A DNA stretch of 64,000 nucleotides from Fragum whitleyi (taxonomy: Eukaryota > Mollusca > Bivalvia > Cardiida > Cardiidae): NCBI GenBank assembly GCA_948146395.1, contig OX411544.1, positions 58,767,642-58,831,641 on the forward strand, written 5' to 3'. The notes below the pieces were generated by a model that saw only the letters and a list, made by a program, of their open reading frames with translations, searched no databases and was not told the origin of the DNA. Positions 13,058 through 25,858 of this stretch are shown here, in pieces. The position numbers and the translations under genes were made by a program. Every line of letters begins with the position of its first letter. Positions within the stretch are counted from its first letter, which is position 1.

Positions 13058-15419
13058 AGACTTTTTCTCTCAACGATTGAAAATAGGCTTTTAAGGCTAT
13101 ATCTCCTTGTGTGTTGTGCGGATAATTAAAACTTACAGAATGAGTTAGAATTTTATTCGTGGTTATCGTTTCTTACGAAGATACGAAAGTTTGACTTAAA
13201 AAAAAAAAGAAAAAGAAAAAAATAAACAGAAATTTCAGATTTCAGATTGCTTGCAGATATTGACCTGATAGACCTACAAAGGCACAAATCCTTTACTCAT
13301 AAATTGCAATCATCTGTACTTATTTCTTTATTCTTTTAGATATTGAGCTGTCATAATTCTTGAATTCCGTTACAAATCAGGGATCTCCTTTCAACAATTT
13401 TATTTCCAATCCAATGGTTGACATTCACAAGATAAAATTGAAGAACAAATTCATGAAAGCAAAAGCTAGAGTGACTAAAATCAGCCATTCTCCCTAAAAG
13501 CATTTTTAATTTTGCGAGGCTTGACATAACTGATTTGTTAGCGGTCATGATTGTAACAAATGACGTCCGTTTTTATATAACGAATTAAAGAAGATTTCAA
13601 GTAAATTTGACGAAAAGCAACGAAATTAGTTTATAGTCCACACTCACTTGTAAAATGTAAAATAATATACAATCTAGTCAAAGAAGCATGCTTTAGTGAT
13701 ACTGAAACATGATTTAATATACAATCAACTTGCGAGAGTAGTACGAAAAAAAACTATTGAAAGCAAAATGACCTGACGTTCAAACGTCGAAAATCGAGTT
13801 AGTGGAACAAATTTAAAACCAACAGTACTATTCATATTTCCTTCAGTCGAAGAGATATTGATAAATACTTTCATCTTTTGCGAAATATGTTCTAGATGTA
13901 TTTTGAATATAAAATATGTTGATGTTTTGAAAAAGAAATATGCAAAAAAAATATTTTTGGTATTTTAATAACGTTTTTTTTTGCGTAAAGTGGGACAATT
14001 TTAAGACTGAGAAAACATAATAACTAACTAATTAGATAAAGCCGAACGTGAACAAAAATATGATTGCATAAATTCGGATTCAGATGTATTTCAAATATCA
14101 ATTTCTATGACTATGGAACAACGGACGTTTTTTAGCAATCTGACGCTACTGACGTGTTTCTCTTGTGATTGGCAGCGTTAATTTGAACCATCCAACGGGC
14201 ATAAGACTTGCATGCTATTCAATGAGTTTTAGTTCACGTAACATGGCAAATTTTCGCGGCTCTCGCGCCATTATTCTTTAGTGTTTTTCAGTTTTAGTGG
14301 AACGATCTGGTGTTTTTGTCACATCTGACGGCGTCATTTTTGATGTAGGTTTTTGGTTGCTTTTTACCTTTTCATTAATTATCTTTTGTATAAAACAAAA
14401 ATAAGACAAGTTAGAATAATCTATTTTAAAAGACCTTTTGTTTGATACCAAAATTATATGTGTAAATACATGTTAGCAACGAATATAATGGTTTCAAAGG
14501 TAAATATATCGCCTAATTTGACGTGACCGGCAACTTTTGCTGTTACGTCTGACATGTCGGCGATGATACTTATTTTCGTTAGTCGATTAGTTATAAAACT
14601 TAGTCGGTCAGACAACTACAAAATATCACATAAAAACGCATAATGTTAAAAAATGTCTTATTTCTTGGCGAATTAGGAGGGAGAAATTGCATGGTTCATC
14701 AAATGTAGTTTGCTGACGATACGCCGGCGAGATATCGTCGACTAGCTTGCGAGACGCCGGCGATGCATCGCCTACTTATTCCCGATATCAAATGGAAGTG
14801 AAAGATCAGAAGAGACAAAAATATACTGCACAAAAAAGTTTGGGATTAATACTTCAAAATTCATTTTTCGGAGTCGGAAATAATTTGTGTGTTGTAATCT
14901 GTATATCTTATCTTTCTGGGGTGTATAACTAAGCATTTGCCTTTCAAAATTTACCAGAAGCAAGGACATTTGCAATGCAGTCGCCTTAAATAAAGTGAAC
15001 GTAACATTTTTTTTATCTTTGACTTTTTAGCTTTTATGTGAAGATCACGTGAACTTCTATTGTACCTTTCTGCATATTATTGTTTTGGACCTTTCTACTC
15101 GTAAACACAACCATAAGCGTTATTGTTTTCTGCAAAGGAAGTTCCAAATGCAGTTGATATGCATAAAGTCAGACAAATGTTTTTACAGCCTGGAATGGCA
15201 TCAACTGGAATGAATCAATGAATGATAGGCAACAATTGTGTGTAAAGCAGGATATTGCTAATGGTGATGGTCATAGCCTTTGTTGGGAAACTTGGGGAAG
15301 TGCAATATGGTTCAGGCTGCTGTAAGACTTCAGACATGTTATTGGAAGGCGAGTTTCTGCACAGAAAACCAAGAACAGGCCGTGGACATCCAATATGCGA
15401 ACATGCGAACATGCAGACC
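13058..15419. other. AT-rich, no gene seen
   Basis: No conserved frame. GACGCCGGCGATGCATCGCC near 14751 is a local GC-rich palindromic patch. Confidence 0.5.
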
Positions 15420-15664
15420 GGGGGCCCGTTTTACTAAGCTTCTTACGAAAACATTGATCGTTAGTCAAAATCACAAATCGAATCTGGTGTTTCCATTTAT
15501 TTTTAGATTCTGCCTTGTTCTATCTTATTAGGATCGTCTTCAGAAGACGATTCAAATAAGATGGTGCATGGCAGAATTCCATGTTGAGTTTCTACTGTAG
15601 AAGCCACTTAAATTTTTTGACTTACGCAAAAAATGATCGTAAGATGTTTAGTAAAACAGGCCCC
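15420..15664. mobile_element. Family F MITE
   Basis: GGGGCCCGTTTTACTAAGCT at the left and GTTTAGTAAAACAGGCCCC at the right, about 245 bp, extended by TCTTACGA/TCGTAAGA. A central palindrome includes TCGTCTTCAGAAGACGA. Confidence 0.8.
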
Positions 15665-16275
15665 AGGAGCAGGACCGATTAAGACGAGAGGCACCAAATT
15701 TCGAGAATGTTCTGAGCAGGGAATCGTGTTAATTTTGAGTTTGGTTCTTGTTGCTGTGTTCTTTTCACAGACGGCTCAAACTGTTGTTTGAGTTTTCAAG
15801 GCGACAGGGAAAGAGTGTGTTGCATTCGAGGTGAGCTACCTTGAGTGTTGTATTCCATAAATCGACCGATCTTTTAGTTGAGTCATTGATGGTTTTGTTA
15901 ATCTTCATCATTGTTGGCCACCATGTCCTCTGCATAATTTGCAGAATTATGCCTACTGATGTGTTCTTTAAAATGGATCATCCTCTTCCATGCTAGTGAT
16001 GTTGTGGATGGTTTAAAATGAATGAAAATGAGTGTGCCCTAAGCAATTCTACTGTCAACCATTACCTTGCCACTGAAAATATTTTTCGGACAGAGTTAAC
16101 TAAGCGCTCCAGACGTTTAGATCCGATAGAACATACGTACGGCTTCTTGCAATTAAATGATTTTAGTTCGTAAATTCACACATTGAACAAAGAATGGACA
16201 CGTTCATTTGATAACTGAACTACGGAGAGGTACCCCTTTAATGTACCACAAACAGTGAATAAGAAGAGAACATAC

Positions 16276-16566
16276 CGTATTTCTCCCAATAAACGCTTCC
16301 GGTAGTTTTACATAACTTTATTTAGAACGCATTTTCTGATTTTAAAATTCATTAAAATTGGTGTCTTTTAAGCCGTTTCCCTTTAATTTGAGGTGAGTTT
16401 TCTCTTAACAATCATATAAATGATTGTTAAGAGGAAATTCATCTCAAATTTGAGAAGAAGTCGCAGAAAGTTCTTGAAGTTTAGGCATTTGAAGTTGGTT
16501 TTCATAGTAAAAAGTGAACGGGTGCTACTATTAGGAAGGGCGCTTTTATTAGAGAAATTACGGTAG
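16276..16566. mobile_element. Family G MITE
   Basis: TACCGTATTTCTCCCAATAA at the left and TTATTAGAGAAATTACGGTA at the right, about 290 bp. A second palindrome lies in the middle: CTTAACAATCAT/ATGATTGTTAAG flanked by GAGGTGAGTT/AATTCATCTC. Confidence 0.8.
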
Positions 16567-17061
16567 TCATTGTCAAGCTATATTTCATACAAGTAAATGC
16601 CACATTCAGAACTAACTATCGCTATACACACAAAGGGACAAAATTCTTTGGATTCAGGATTGTTGGCGATACCTATGTACAGTTTGGTTTTAGGGGTATG
16701 TTGGGTTTCCATATCGTGTAGGCGTATTATTTAACACAATTTCATTATTTTTCATAAAATTATGCTTCAGAATTGTGGACGCATGTATCAGAATGAAATG
16801 AGTTTTGGAAAAGAACTATACTTTTTGTCCCGTATAGAATAATAAAATCGGTCGAATCGCGGCCGATGATCGGTGGTAGCCCCATTGAATTCCGGCGATA
16901 AGTCATCAAACAATATCGACTTCAACAAATATAAAAGACGTCACCGATGAGTCGACAGGTTGAAACTTGAAGATTAGATTTAGATCTGCGAAAACTGAAC
17001 TAATAAAACGGTCGATCCACCCAATACTCACCAAGTATTCGATACACCCCCCCCCCCCCCC

Positions 17062-17094
<33 letters not shown>

Positions 17095-18117
17095 GAAGAA
17101 GAAGAAAAAAAAAAAAAATAAATAAAAAAGAGGGTTTAGCTGTTGTTATTTAAACTCCCCGATGCATCAACACTTCTTTTCATAAAATCGGTAATAAAAT
17201 CGGCGACTAAAGAATATAGTCCCGCATTTTAAAACAACTGTGATATAAATATAAGATTTCTTCCCCCTTTTTGAAAACATAAGGCTTTTCATGACCGTTT
17301 TTCATTTTTTTCTTTATAATTTCATATTTATTTTACTATATAATTCATACTTTTTCATAAAAGACTAATAATGTAAACTTTCGTCGAAATCTACCAGTTT
17401 TTGGACTTGTTCGGACAACATTTTTATCTGGTTATGCAACTATCAACTACCTTAAGTCCACTGATTATGGATACATGTAACTAAGCTGAAATTAGAGAGA
17501 GGGAGAGAGAATAAAACAAAACCAACAAAAAAAACAACAACAGTTTCATCCGAATAAGTCTTAGAATATATCGCTTTTGTTTTATAGTATGTTCATTATT
17601 TGAATTAACAGTAGTTTGTTTGTTATTGTTTTTTATTTTTCAGATTGTTTTGAATGTGTCAAATCCCCGGATGGCTGAAAGGAATAAATATTCAGCCCCA
17701 TATGCCCGTATCAATTTATCACCTTATTGCATTCATAGTTTATTAATAAAACCATTAATTGTTTTTTTCTTATAACCCTTTTCTGTATTCTCGCAATGAG
17801 TATTAAACGATTTTAACCGTCTAATCGGTATCTGTCGATAGTAAGTCTAGATTTGAAAAAAAAAATGGTTTAGGATTTTTTTTTTTTCAATTTCTTCAGC
17901 CTCAGTTTTTGCTTTATTTTATTCCTTACGTATTAACGTAGGTAGATGTAATATAAATGAGCAAGATAAATTTTGGCCCGTCACCGAAAAATGTCCTGTG
18001 CTCAAGATAAAAACGTGGAATAAAGTATATTAAAACCTATACAAATTTAAAACATTTTCAAACGTTTTAAAATGCATGATATCTATCGTGAGTACACGTA
18101 CAAGCAGGATATTATAT
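16567..18117. other. AT-rich, no gene seen
   Basis: Low-complexity tracts (17047-17128, 17860-17890) and a short GA stretch near 17500. Confidence 0.5.
17047..17128. repeat. Poly-C then poly-A tract with GAA
   Basis: About 14 C, then a long A run, then GAAGAAGAAG and more A. Low complexity. Confidence 0.9.
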
Positions 18118-18335
18118 GAGCCTGTGCGTGACATTTTCGACAATTTGAAATTTGAAAAAATTAGAAAGCCACATACTGTACATATAGAGTAACCTGGTGG
18201 TTTACATATACTTTGAGACCTTATCTATCTACAAAACGCTTAGTGAAGTCTCTGGTCAGACAGTGCGGATGCATAAGTTGGCCAGAGTTTTTGCTTTGCG
18301 GTTAATTGAAATTGTTGGAAATCCCACGCACAGAC
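18118..18335. mobile_element. Family C MITE (copy C1)
   Basis: Ends GAGCCTGTGCGTGACATTTT and GTTGGAAATCCCACGCACAG, inverted. Body with ACTTTGAGACCTTATCTATC and GTCAGACAGTGCGGATGC. About 220 bp. Confidence 0.78.
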
Positions 18336-19726
18336 GTTTTTATTTTGAACGCATGGCAACTCAATGACAGTTATAGCTATGAAATACTCAAAACACACTT
18401 TTGCTGTAATGTCATTCTCACGGGTAGCACTTCTATTTCAGCAAATTGTTCTTACACGCGAATTTATGAGCATTCATGCATTGAAGTTACAATTACATGA
18501 AAATATTTGTATCAGTGTTACATGTGTTTATTATATACCCTTTTAATAAATATCACGAAATCACCATTTCATAGATATATACTTTTTATCATTTATTAAA
18601 GAATCGAAAGTAAACGAAAATAAATGGTGCCCTTCAAGGTCAACGGTTTAATTTACAAAAACAAACCTTGAAATGATGATTAATTTTAATAATTTTGTCG
18701 TATAATCTATTTAACGAAAATTCCGGTCATGAAACGATTGTCCGTCATCAAATCATTAAGTGACGACTTAAAATTTTCCGAGAATTTACCCCCACTGGAT
18801 GCCTCAAAGTACAGGTAAGGAAATATAGACTGGCCCATTATTTATTTATTTCTGTAATCTGGCGTCGCGTGCGTTGCCACTTTGCCTCGTTATCACCAAA
18901 ACAATGTTGTCATGACAATAGCATCACACCTGCTCGGTAAGGCGTGACATTTGTAACCTCAGGGGAGGGAATATGAAATGAATGGATCCACTGCCTCATT
19001 TGAAAAAGGAATGACGAAGTGCAAGACCTGTAATTAGAGCAAAATTAGCTCTGCTGATTCGGCGTCGACACTTACGCGCCGTTGGTTTGGGCGTTGGTGT
19101 TGACGTTAGCGTGTGCGTGATTAGCTTTAACATCTCCGTTCTAAAGGTAGTAGACCCGCAATACGCCCGCAACGTTTCGGCAGTAATGCATTTTATCAGT
19201 TTTAACCAAGGTTTCCTTAAGATTTTCATTAGGAATCCTCGGTTAACATTATGAAAGATCATGAGTTCTGAAATGTTGAGGAACTATTACGGTTTCACTG
19301 CCTTAACGAATATAACGATGGGTTAGCGCACAACTATTGTAAGTGCATATGATAATAAAGGAACTTAAAAATTTCTTGCGCCTATTCCTCGATATCTTCT
19401 TATCGTTGCGATTACTCTTACAAAGAAAGACTGAACATGGCATGTCCAATCTTGGACAGTCAAAACTCAGATCAACCCGTGCATTCGCACAGTCTGGCCA
19501 GAGTTTCGAAAGGCGCTCTGTAAACAAACAGTTATTGGTCTAACATGGATTTAAAGAACTAATATATTTTCAAAGGGGTATCATTGCTTGTGTATTGTGA
19601 AACATTGTTGACCTGTCACTCATTTAATATTCCTGTTGGCCTTCATTGATATTCGGAACCCACTTCCTTATATAGATTCAAAATATTCGAACAGAACATT
19701 CAAATAACGCAATTTACCAAGTCCTG
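18336..19726. other. No gene seen
   Basis: A minus frame at 18996-19262 (88 codons) has moderate GC but no domain I recognise. CAGTCTGGCCAGAGTTTCG near 19489 resembles part of family C. Confidence 0.4.
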
Positions 19727-19812
19727 TAAGATGACCAGATACAGCTGTAGGTGTAAGGTCAGGAACTTGCAACGCAGAGGTTCGGAGTTCGAATCTCCGG
19801 CTCGTCTTCCCT
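19727..19812 (+). mobile_element. tRNA-like sequence, degenerate (SINE head or tRNA pseudogene)
   Basis: B box region CGGAGTTCGAATCTCCG gives a perfect 5-bp T arm with a 7-base loop, and GATGACC/GCTCGTC gives an acceptor stem with one mismatch. The D arm and anticodon stem do not fold, so it is not called a tRNA gene. A T-rich tract follows. Confidence 0.5.
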
Positions 19813-20467
19813 TTTCACCGTTTCTTTTCTTTTTTTCTTTTATTTTTTAAATTATAAATACGCTGTTACTTTTAATACCTATAATTCGGTCTTTGTATAC
19901 AGTTTACTGAATTTTGTTCATCGTTCTGTGAGGGTAATCCGTTTGATATTCTGCAACAAGTAATTTCCTATTTTTCAGTAGCTTAAATGCTTTTCTGAAA
20001 AGTACAGGATAATTAGGATAATTTATCACGTTCCTCTTTTCTCGATCTCTGTCTATATCTGATGGTCTTTTGAGTTATTTTTTTTTTGTTGAATGGATTA
20101 AGAATTCCGTAAATAAATTTACAGAAGAAACGGCAAGCAATGAAATGTACCGTCGATAAGATAAATAGTAATAATATCATTAGACCTAAAGATGATGAAT
20201 GAGAGAAGATAATTCAATTCAGTCGCTTGATGCTGCGTTAGAGAAACAAAAAGGGCCTAGTTGACGATCAAATGCCTCGTTTCATAAGCTTGGACGGGTG
20301 AAAACAGCTTATTAATGAGAGATTTGATTCAGAAAAAAGCTGAAAATTTAAAATATTACAAACAACAAATTTAAGAGACAATTGAACTGTCTCTTAATGT
20401 TATAATGATAAAATTGAAGTTAAAACAATTTTGAAAAAAAAAAAAAAAAAAAAATAAAAAAAATACT

Positions 20468-20552
20468 GTATCCGATTGCGTGCGTATTCGAACCAGGTTA
20501 GTCATTTCAACGTCTCTAATTGGCGAACTGTTTAGACCTCTGTGCTATGGAC
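20468..20552 (-). mobile_element. tRNA-like sequence, degenerate
   Basis: On the minus strand TAGCACAGAGG (A box-like) and CTGGTTCGAATAC (B box-like) about 40 bases apart, preceded downstream by a long A-rich tract. Folding as tRNA is poor. Confidence 0.4.
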
Positions 20553-20825
20553 CCAATTACAACAATTGAGGTATTTTATTTGATCTTAAAATTACATTCT
20601 TTCAATAACCTCGCGGATATTAACGAAAGTTTACGAAAAATAATGAGTGACAGGTAAACTTTGTTTTCCAATACATACCGAGATTTTTTTTTCAATCGAA
20701 ACAATAACACTAATGAGGGGTAACAATCGATTTCAGATGCAAATAATAAGAAACAAACTTTTTGGCACGCGAAACACAAACTTTATTTTTTTTTTTACAT
20801 CAGCACACGAATACCCGTAACCGCT

Positions 20826-21250
20826 GTACAGTAAAGAACATCATGAAATTGACAAGATGAGTGATTTTGGAACGATTTAGGAATGAAAATGAATGAGAGT
20901 GTGCAGCGATTTTTGGGTGAAATTAAAGAGAGGTAATCCAATGCCGCCAATTTTGTCAAGGGTAGCAAAATTAGCGACATTTATTACCTCCCTTTAATGA
21001 AATATGCATACAGATTCTATGAATAGCTTTCTATGTCTTCGCGAACCCATCATATGCTTAAAACATACAGTTATGCTAGTGGAATCGTGGATTTTATCTA
21101 CCAATTTTTACTTTGAATGTTGTTGATAATCTTGTCGTTTTTAGTAATTTTGGAGCGTTTTTGGCCTGAATAAATGGGGCGCTGAGTGAGTGATTTAGAA
21201 TGGTTTTGACTGAGATGAATGTCAATTTCACAACGTAAATTTCTGTACCA
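20826..21250 (+). mobile_element. Family A MITE (copy A2)
   Basis: Same layout as A1: TACAGTAAAGAACATCATG at the left, GTCAATTTCACAACG...CTGTA at the right, with an AGAGAGGTAAT/ATTACCTCCCTTT centre. Lies downstream of the channel gene stop, probably past the 3' UTR. Confidence 0.78.
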
Positions 21251-21571
21251 GTAACAATTTTAACACTAACTGTATCAGTGCCCCCGCCATAGAATAGTTT
21301 GAAGAACTTCAGAACCCCACTTTTCAAATGTCAGGCGTTCAAGCTGCTGCTTGTTTGGCTGTTTTTTCTTTTAAGTAGCGTTATACTTTATTCAAACATA
21401 AGAATAAATAATATATGGTCAGAAATCATGAGCCGGTGCGCGACCATTCCCCATTTTTTTATGAGCGAAATCAACGATCAGCGATCCGTCAATCAAGAAT
21501 CTCACGGGTGTTGAATTGACTTGTCCGGCATAGGATTGTCTACTTGCCTGGCACCTGTTAACTGCTTCCAG

Positions 21572-21577
21572 TTTATT
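21572..21577 (-). promoter_or_regulatory. Candidate poly(A) signal of the channel gene
   Basis: AATAAA on the minus strand about 150 bases after the channel stop codon. Position and exact hexamer fit a polyadenylation signal, but such hexamers are common in AT-rich DNA and no cleavage site is visible. Confidence 0.35.
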
Positions 21578-21725
21578 TTGCGAATATTCAATCGGAAATC
21601 AAATTGGAAGAACGAGGTATTCACTGGGAGCAAGATGCAAAAACGTGACATAAGGTACATCACGGGGTACAGTTATAAATCGATCACAAACGTTCTAGCA
21701 TTCTGAACCCAGGGGAATTGTTATT

Positions 21726-21853
21726 TTATGCATATGTGTCCGACTTTTCCTGTTTTTTGAAGAGCGGAGTCTGTGTAAGAAACAGGTCGACTATCTCCAC
21801 AATGGTTAACATACTGGCCCCAATAAATAGTCCCATTGAACCGCCAATATCAC
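21726..21853 (-). CDS. DEG/ENaC channel terminal exon: TM2 and short C-terminus
   Basis: 128-nt coding end with acceptor TTTGCAG. Encodes DIGGSMGLFIGASMLTIVEI, then VDLFLTQTPLFKKQEKSDTY, Ala and TAA at 21726-21728. This is the pore-lining TM2 with the G-A-S selectivity filter and the following conserved Glu of LTIVE. The cytoplasmic tail is very short (about 16 residues), without the PPxY motif seen in vertebrate ENaC. A family A MITE lies about 480 bases downstream of the stop. Confidence 0.96.
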
Positions 21854-22047
21854 CTGCAAAGACGGTGAGAGATACATAGTGCTATATTATAACATGGTGG
21901 CTAAAATAGCTTGTATTAAAGAAGAAGAAATCATATACAATTTTATTCGCAATAATATTCATATGTCAAGTGCTTTACTGTGAAAACAGATAGCTCCGCC
22001 ATTTATTATACTCAACGTCATCTTAAGCGAGAACGTTATAGAGAATT

Positions 22048-22183
22048 ACATGTTAGTGTCTAAAAATAACAATGTTATCTGGTCGAGGTTGGGGGTATTT
22101 ATCAAGATGAGGCTTTGCCGAGTCATGATAAATTCTCACAGCCGAGACCTGATAACATTGATATTTTATGACACTTACATGTT
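22048..22183. repeat. Family D hairpin element, copy 1
   Basis: Palindrome with arms AGTGTCTAAAAATAACAATG and its rough inverse CATTGATATTTTATGACACT, then GGTCGAGG...CCGAGACC, and an inner TATCA...TGATA loop with GAGGCTTTGCCGAGTC. Confidence 0.65.
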
Positions 22184-22682
22184 ATTCTATAAATCATGCA
22201 ATCATTTTCCAGAGCTTAGGTTTGATAAACCCTTAAAATTCAAGGAAATGCGGGTGAAAGTGTATGCAACTTGTTTCTAAAAATAGACTGCCTGATATCA
22301 TTTTATGTTATCAGACAGGTGATATCAGGTAAATACAGGCTTAATTGCATGAAAAAACGGTTTTGACGCCATATAGCCCACGTGCTAAATTACGTGCTTC
22401 GCTTTCACTGAAATTCTAACACCATTTATATCATTACTTATTCATTAATTTTCATCCAAAAACGGTTATAAGATTATTTCACACCTAGAATATGGTAATG
22501 ATACTATTCTTAGAATTGTGTTCGTGTTATAGTGGATACAATCCCATTTTCCCGTTGATGTTTCCACGATAAAGTCTGAAGGAGAAGAGTTACATGCAAA
22601 GGAAAATCTTTGGGTATCACCCTCGGGTTTTACCTTTGCATATATAACACCTCCTCCACCAGACTTTATTCGGAAATGAAAT

Positions 22683-22921
22683 GAGCCTGTGCGTGAAATT
22701 TCCAACAAATTGAAACATGCGTTAGTTGCAAACGTTCAGCAACCTTGACAGATTCACAGTGCAACAGAAAGATTGGTTGTCTGTCTGAAGACACTTTTTA
22801 GACCTAATCTATCTACAAAGTGCAAAGCAAAAACTCTAGTCAGACTGTGCAGATGCACAGGCTTGCCAGAGTACTTGCTTGGCACACATTTCAAATTGTT
22901 GGAAATGTCACGCACAGTCTC
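22683..22921. mobile_element. Family C MITE (copy C2)
   Basis: Ends GAGCCTGTGCGTGAAATTTC and GTTGGAAATGTCACGCACAG; body CTAATCTATCTACAAAGTGC and AGACTGTGCAGATGCACAGG. About 240 bp. Confidence 0.8.
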
Positions 22922-22992
22922 AAATTGTTTCATAAACAGTGGGAAAAAGTCCACACTCATCCTGGGAGTTAAATATACGATATATACATAAT

Positions 22993-23128
22993 ACGTACCT
23001 AGTGTTTTGTATGGAAAAAATATCTAACGAGGTTGGGAGAATTTATAATTGTCGAGGCTCTACAAAGACAATTATCAATACTCACAACCGAGTTAGATAT
23101 TTTTTTCATACAATCAACTAAGTACGTA
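22993..23128. repeat. Family D hairpin element, copy 2
   Basis: Arms ATATCTAACGAGGTTG and CAACCGAGTTAGATAT inside an outer ACGTAC.../...GTACGT repeat. The inner loop GATAATTGTC-like ends enclose GAGGCTCTACAAA. Confidence 0.7.
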
Positions 23129-23551
23129 TTTTATTTATCCTATAACCTTTATTTTTCTTGTTTTCGTCGATGTTTCTAACTAAAATGCAAGTTTCCGAAA
23201 ATAACCGCATTATATCATTGATCTAAAAATAACTATGTGATATCATGAAAAAATATCATACGGGATGTTATCACACGGATATTTATATAGTTTATAAGAT
23301 AAAATCAAAACTGTTCTTACGAAAGATAATAACAGTTAAAATCTGAAGGATACATGGAAACTACAACAACAACAAAAAACACAATGAGTAAAATTAAATC
23401 ATGAAATCAGTGTCCTTTGATGTGTTCATTGTTTTTCATTAATACTGTTTTCTAGAAATTCTATTTCAAAAAGATATATGAATATAATTACGTCATCTAA
23501 GATTCAGTTTACACCTTGAAGAAACTCCAAATAATGAATGCATTTACTTAC

Positions 23552-23643
23552 ATATAAGTGCAAATATGTCATATGCCTTTTGTTGTGTCACTTGCTCGTA
23601 GCTCAGTTGTCGAAAGAAGATGTCGAGCTGCAAAAAGTTCTGT
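23552..23643 (-). CDS. DEG/ENaC channel exon: pre-TM2 palm strand
   Basis: 92-nt exon with acceptor ATTTCAG and donor GTAAGT (1 + 30 codons + 1). Encodes QNFLQLDIFFRQLSYEQVTQ then QKAYDIFALI. (N)F..LD(I/V)(F/Y)F..L.YE...Q..AY....L(L/I) is the highly conserved segment that runs from the last palm strand into the wrist just before TM2. Phase agrees with both neighbours: Arg is completed at the 5' end and Cys at the 3' end. Confidence 0.95.
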
Positions 23644-24501
23644 CTGAAATGAAAGTGAGATATACATTTATTCTATAAGTACACTATGAAAAATTATACA
23701 TAACATTTATTTTATGGCTTTGAAGAGAATTGCATTTTTCATATAACATCTCACTTTTTTCATATCCTTTTATGATCTACTATAATACCTCAGATGAAAG
23801 TTTTTTTCAGAGTACTCTTAGAACTAATTTTATACAAACCTTAGTTCAGGAAGCAAAAAGTGTAAAAAGACCCAAAACATCACTCATATTTCCCTTTTAA
23901 AAGCGTTTTCTTTTTCAACTGTTAAAATTCTCGAAGTTTAGAGGCCATGACAGTTATGTTGATCACGTGATTCATTGTGATTTCAAATTGTATAACTTCC
24001 ATGCTGTCGAAACAGGTGATGGGTAAAAACTATAGTACCTACCTACCTACTTTTCAAAACCTTTGGGAATTGAAGTATCTAGTAACCTGTATCTATCTAC
24101 TTTTTACCTTACAACGTTTAATGACTTTAGAATATTTTCCATTCTTTATTAAGATCAAAGCATGTTTGTTTTCAAAAAAAAAATACTATGATTCCAAATT
24201 ATGGCGACCTGATTTTCATTTGATGAGATTTTGGTGGGAACCGCTGGAACTCGCGAGATTTTCAACAACATCTACAACCCAAATGACTGACTTTAAAGGA
24301 AAAAGTCCGATTTTCTGACAGTGATACTGATAAAAAAATACAAATTCTTTGGGTGTTCATGCTTTTGTTTGAAAATTTCATTTGGACTTGTAAAAAAAAT
24401 TACCAATGTAGGTTTAGATGGTAAATGGTGTGTGTAGCATTAACAAATGTTTCAAGATTTGACCTAAAAGTGCCCGCATTATTTCAATCCGGGCGCTGCA
24501 A

Positions 24502-25630
24502 TATAGAACAAGAGCCATGTCGGACATGGCCATCTCCCGCCGTAAAAGCTTGATAGTGAACTGAAGCCTAATAGATTACGGATTCTTTTGACCTTCAGTC
24601 TTTAAAATGACAAAGGCAAAACTGAAAAATTATGCAAGCAAGTTATAGTTAAAGTTTCAAGTTGATAGCTTTTAAACTTAAAGAGATATGCTCCGGACAA
24701 AATCTAAGTATTAAAAAATCTAAGGGCAATAACTCCAAAATTATGCAAGCATGAGTTGTTGTTTTTGTACACTGCACTTCTCCTCCATGAGATCTATCCA
24801 CCCATAAAGTTTCAAGTTGATAGCTGGTATACTTTAGGAGATATGCTCAAGACAAAATCTAAGTATTAAAAATAACAAAGGGCAATAACTCCAAAATTAT
24901 GCCAGCAAGAGTTGTAGTTCTTGTGCACTGCACTTCTCCTCTATGCTATCTATCCACCCAAAAAGTTTCAAATTGATAGCTAGTATACTTTAGGAGATTT
25001 CCTCCGGACAAAATCTAAGTGCCAAAAATCAAAAATAAAGGCAATAACTCCAAAATTGTGCCAGCAAGAGTTGTAGATCTTGTGCACTGCACTTTTCCTC
25101 CATGAGATCTATCCACCTAAAAAGTTTCAAGTTGATAGCTATTATACTTTAGGACATATGCTCTATACAAAATCTAAGTATCAAAAATAACAAAGGGCAA
25201 TAACTCCAAAATTATGCAAGCAAGAGTTTTAGTTCTGCACTTCTCTTTGATAAGATCTATCCACCCATAAAGTTTCAAGTTGATGGCTATCATACTTAAG
25301 GAGATATGCTCCAGACAAAATCTAAGTATCAAAAATAACAAAGGTCAATAACTCCAAAATTATGCAAGCAAGAGTTGTGGTCCGTATGCACTGCACTTTT
25401 CCTCCATAAGATCTATCCACCCATAAAGTTTCAAGCTGATAGCTAATGATACCTTATGAATACCTTAGGAGATATGCTCCGGACAAGTTTAGTGACGCAA
25501 CCTCGGAACCTCGGAATGACGGAATGAGAGAATGACAGAATGACGGAATGATGGAACCTCGGAATGACGGACTAAGACCATTACTATATCCCTTCGCCGA
25601 AAACGGCGGGGGATAATAAAGAGGGACGGC
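24502..25630 (+). mobile_element. Pearl/HINE-like element with ~155-bp tandem repeats
   Basis: Starts with a small hairpin GCCATGTCGGACATGGC near 24513, followed by five to six tandem units of about 155 bp sharing GGCAATAACTCCAAAATTAT, GCACTGCACTT, TATCCACCCATAAAGTTTCA and GGAGATATGCTC. It ends with a GGAATGACGGAATGA microsatellite (25497-25570) and a hairpin CGCCGAAAACGGCGGG near 25598. Hairpin, tandem core, microsatellite, hairpin is the layout of bivalve pearl elements and Helentron-associated (HINE) elements. No protein is encoded. It lies in a channel-gene intron. Confidence 0.6.
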
Positions 25631-25858
25631 GTCGTATCCCTCCCACATCAGATTATAAAAGCAGGGATACGTTATCGTATCTAAGAAACTGCAGTTATAT
25701 TCCGAAAAGATAAAATGACAAATGTTTATACATGTACATGTTTATAAACTGTGTGACTATTCGCTAATTTTTATTATATTCTCCTCAGCATGTCGGCATT
25801 TTTACATTTTGGCCACACAACGTAACTTGTTAAAAAAAAAAACATATAGGTAACGTAC

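Noticed and set aside
19727..19812. Functional tRNA gene
   Set aside because: T arm and most of the acceptor stem pair, but the D and anticodon arms do not.
24600..25490. CRISPR-like regular repeats
   Set aside because: Units are ~155 bp, contiguous and without spacers, in a eukaryotic intron.
25774..25858. Hydrophobic C-terminal tail (YVTYMFFFLTSYVV) after the giant channel exon
   Set aside because: It lies past a good GT donor in phase with the next exon; it is intron read-through, not a membrane helix.
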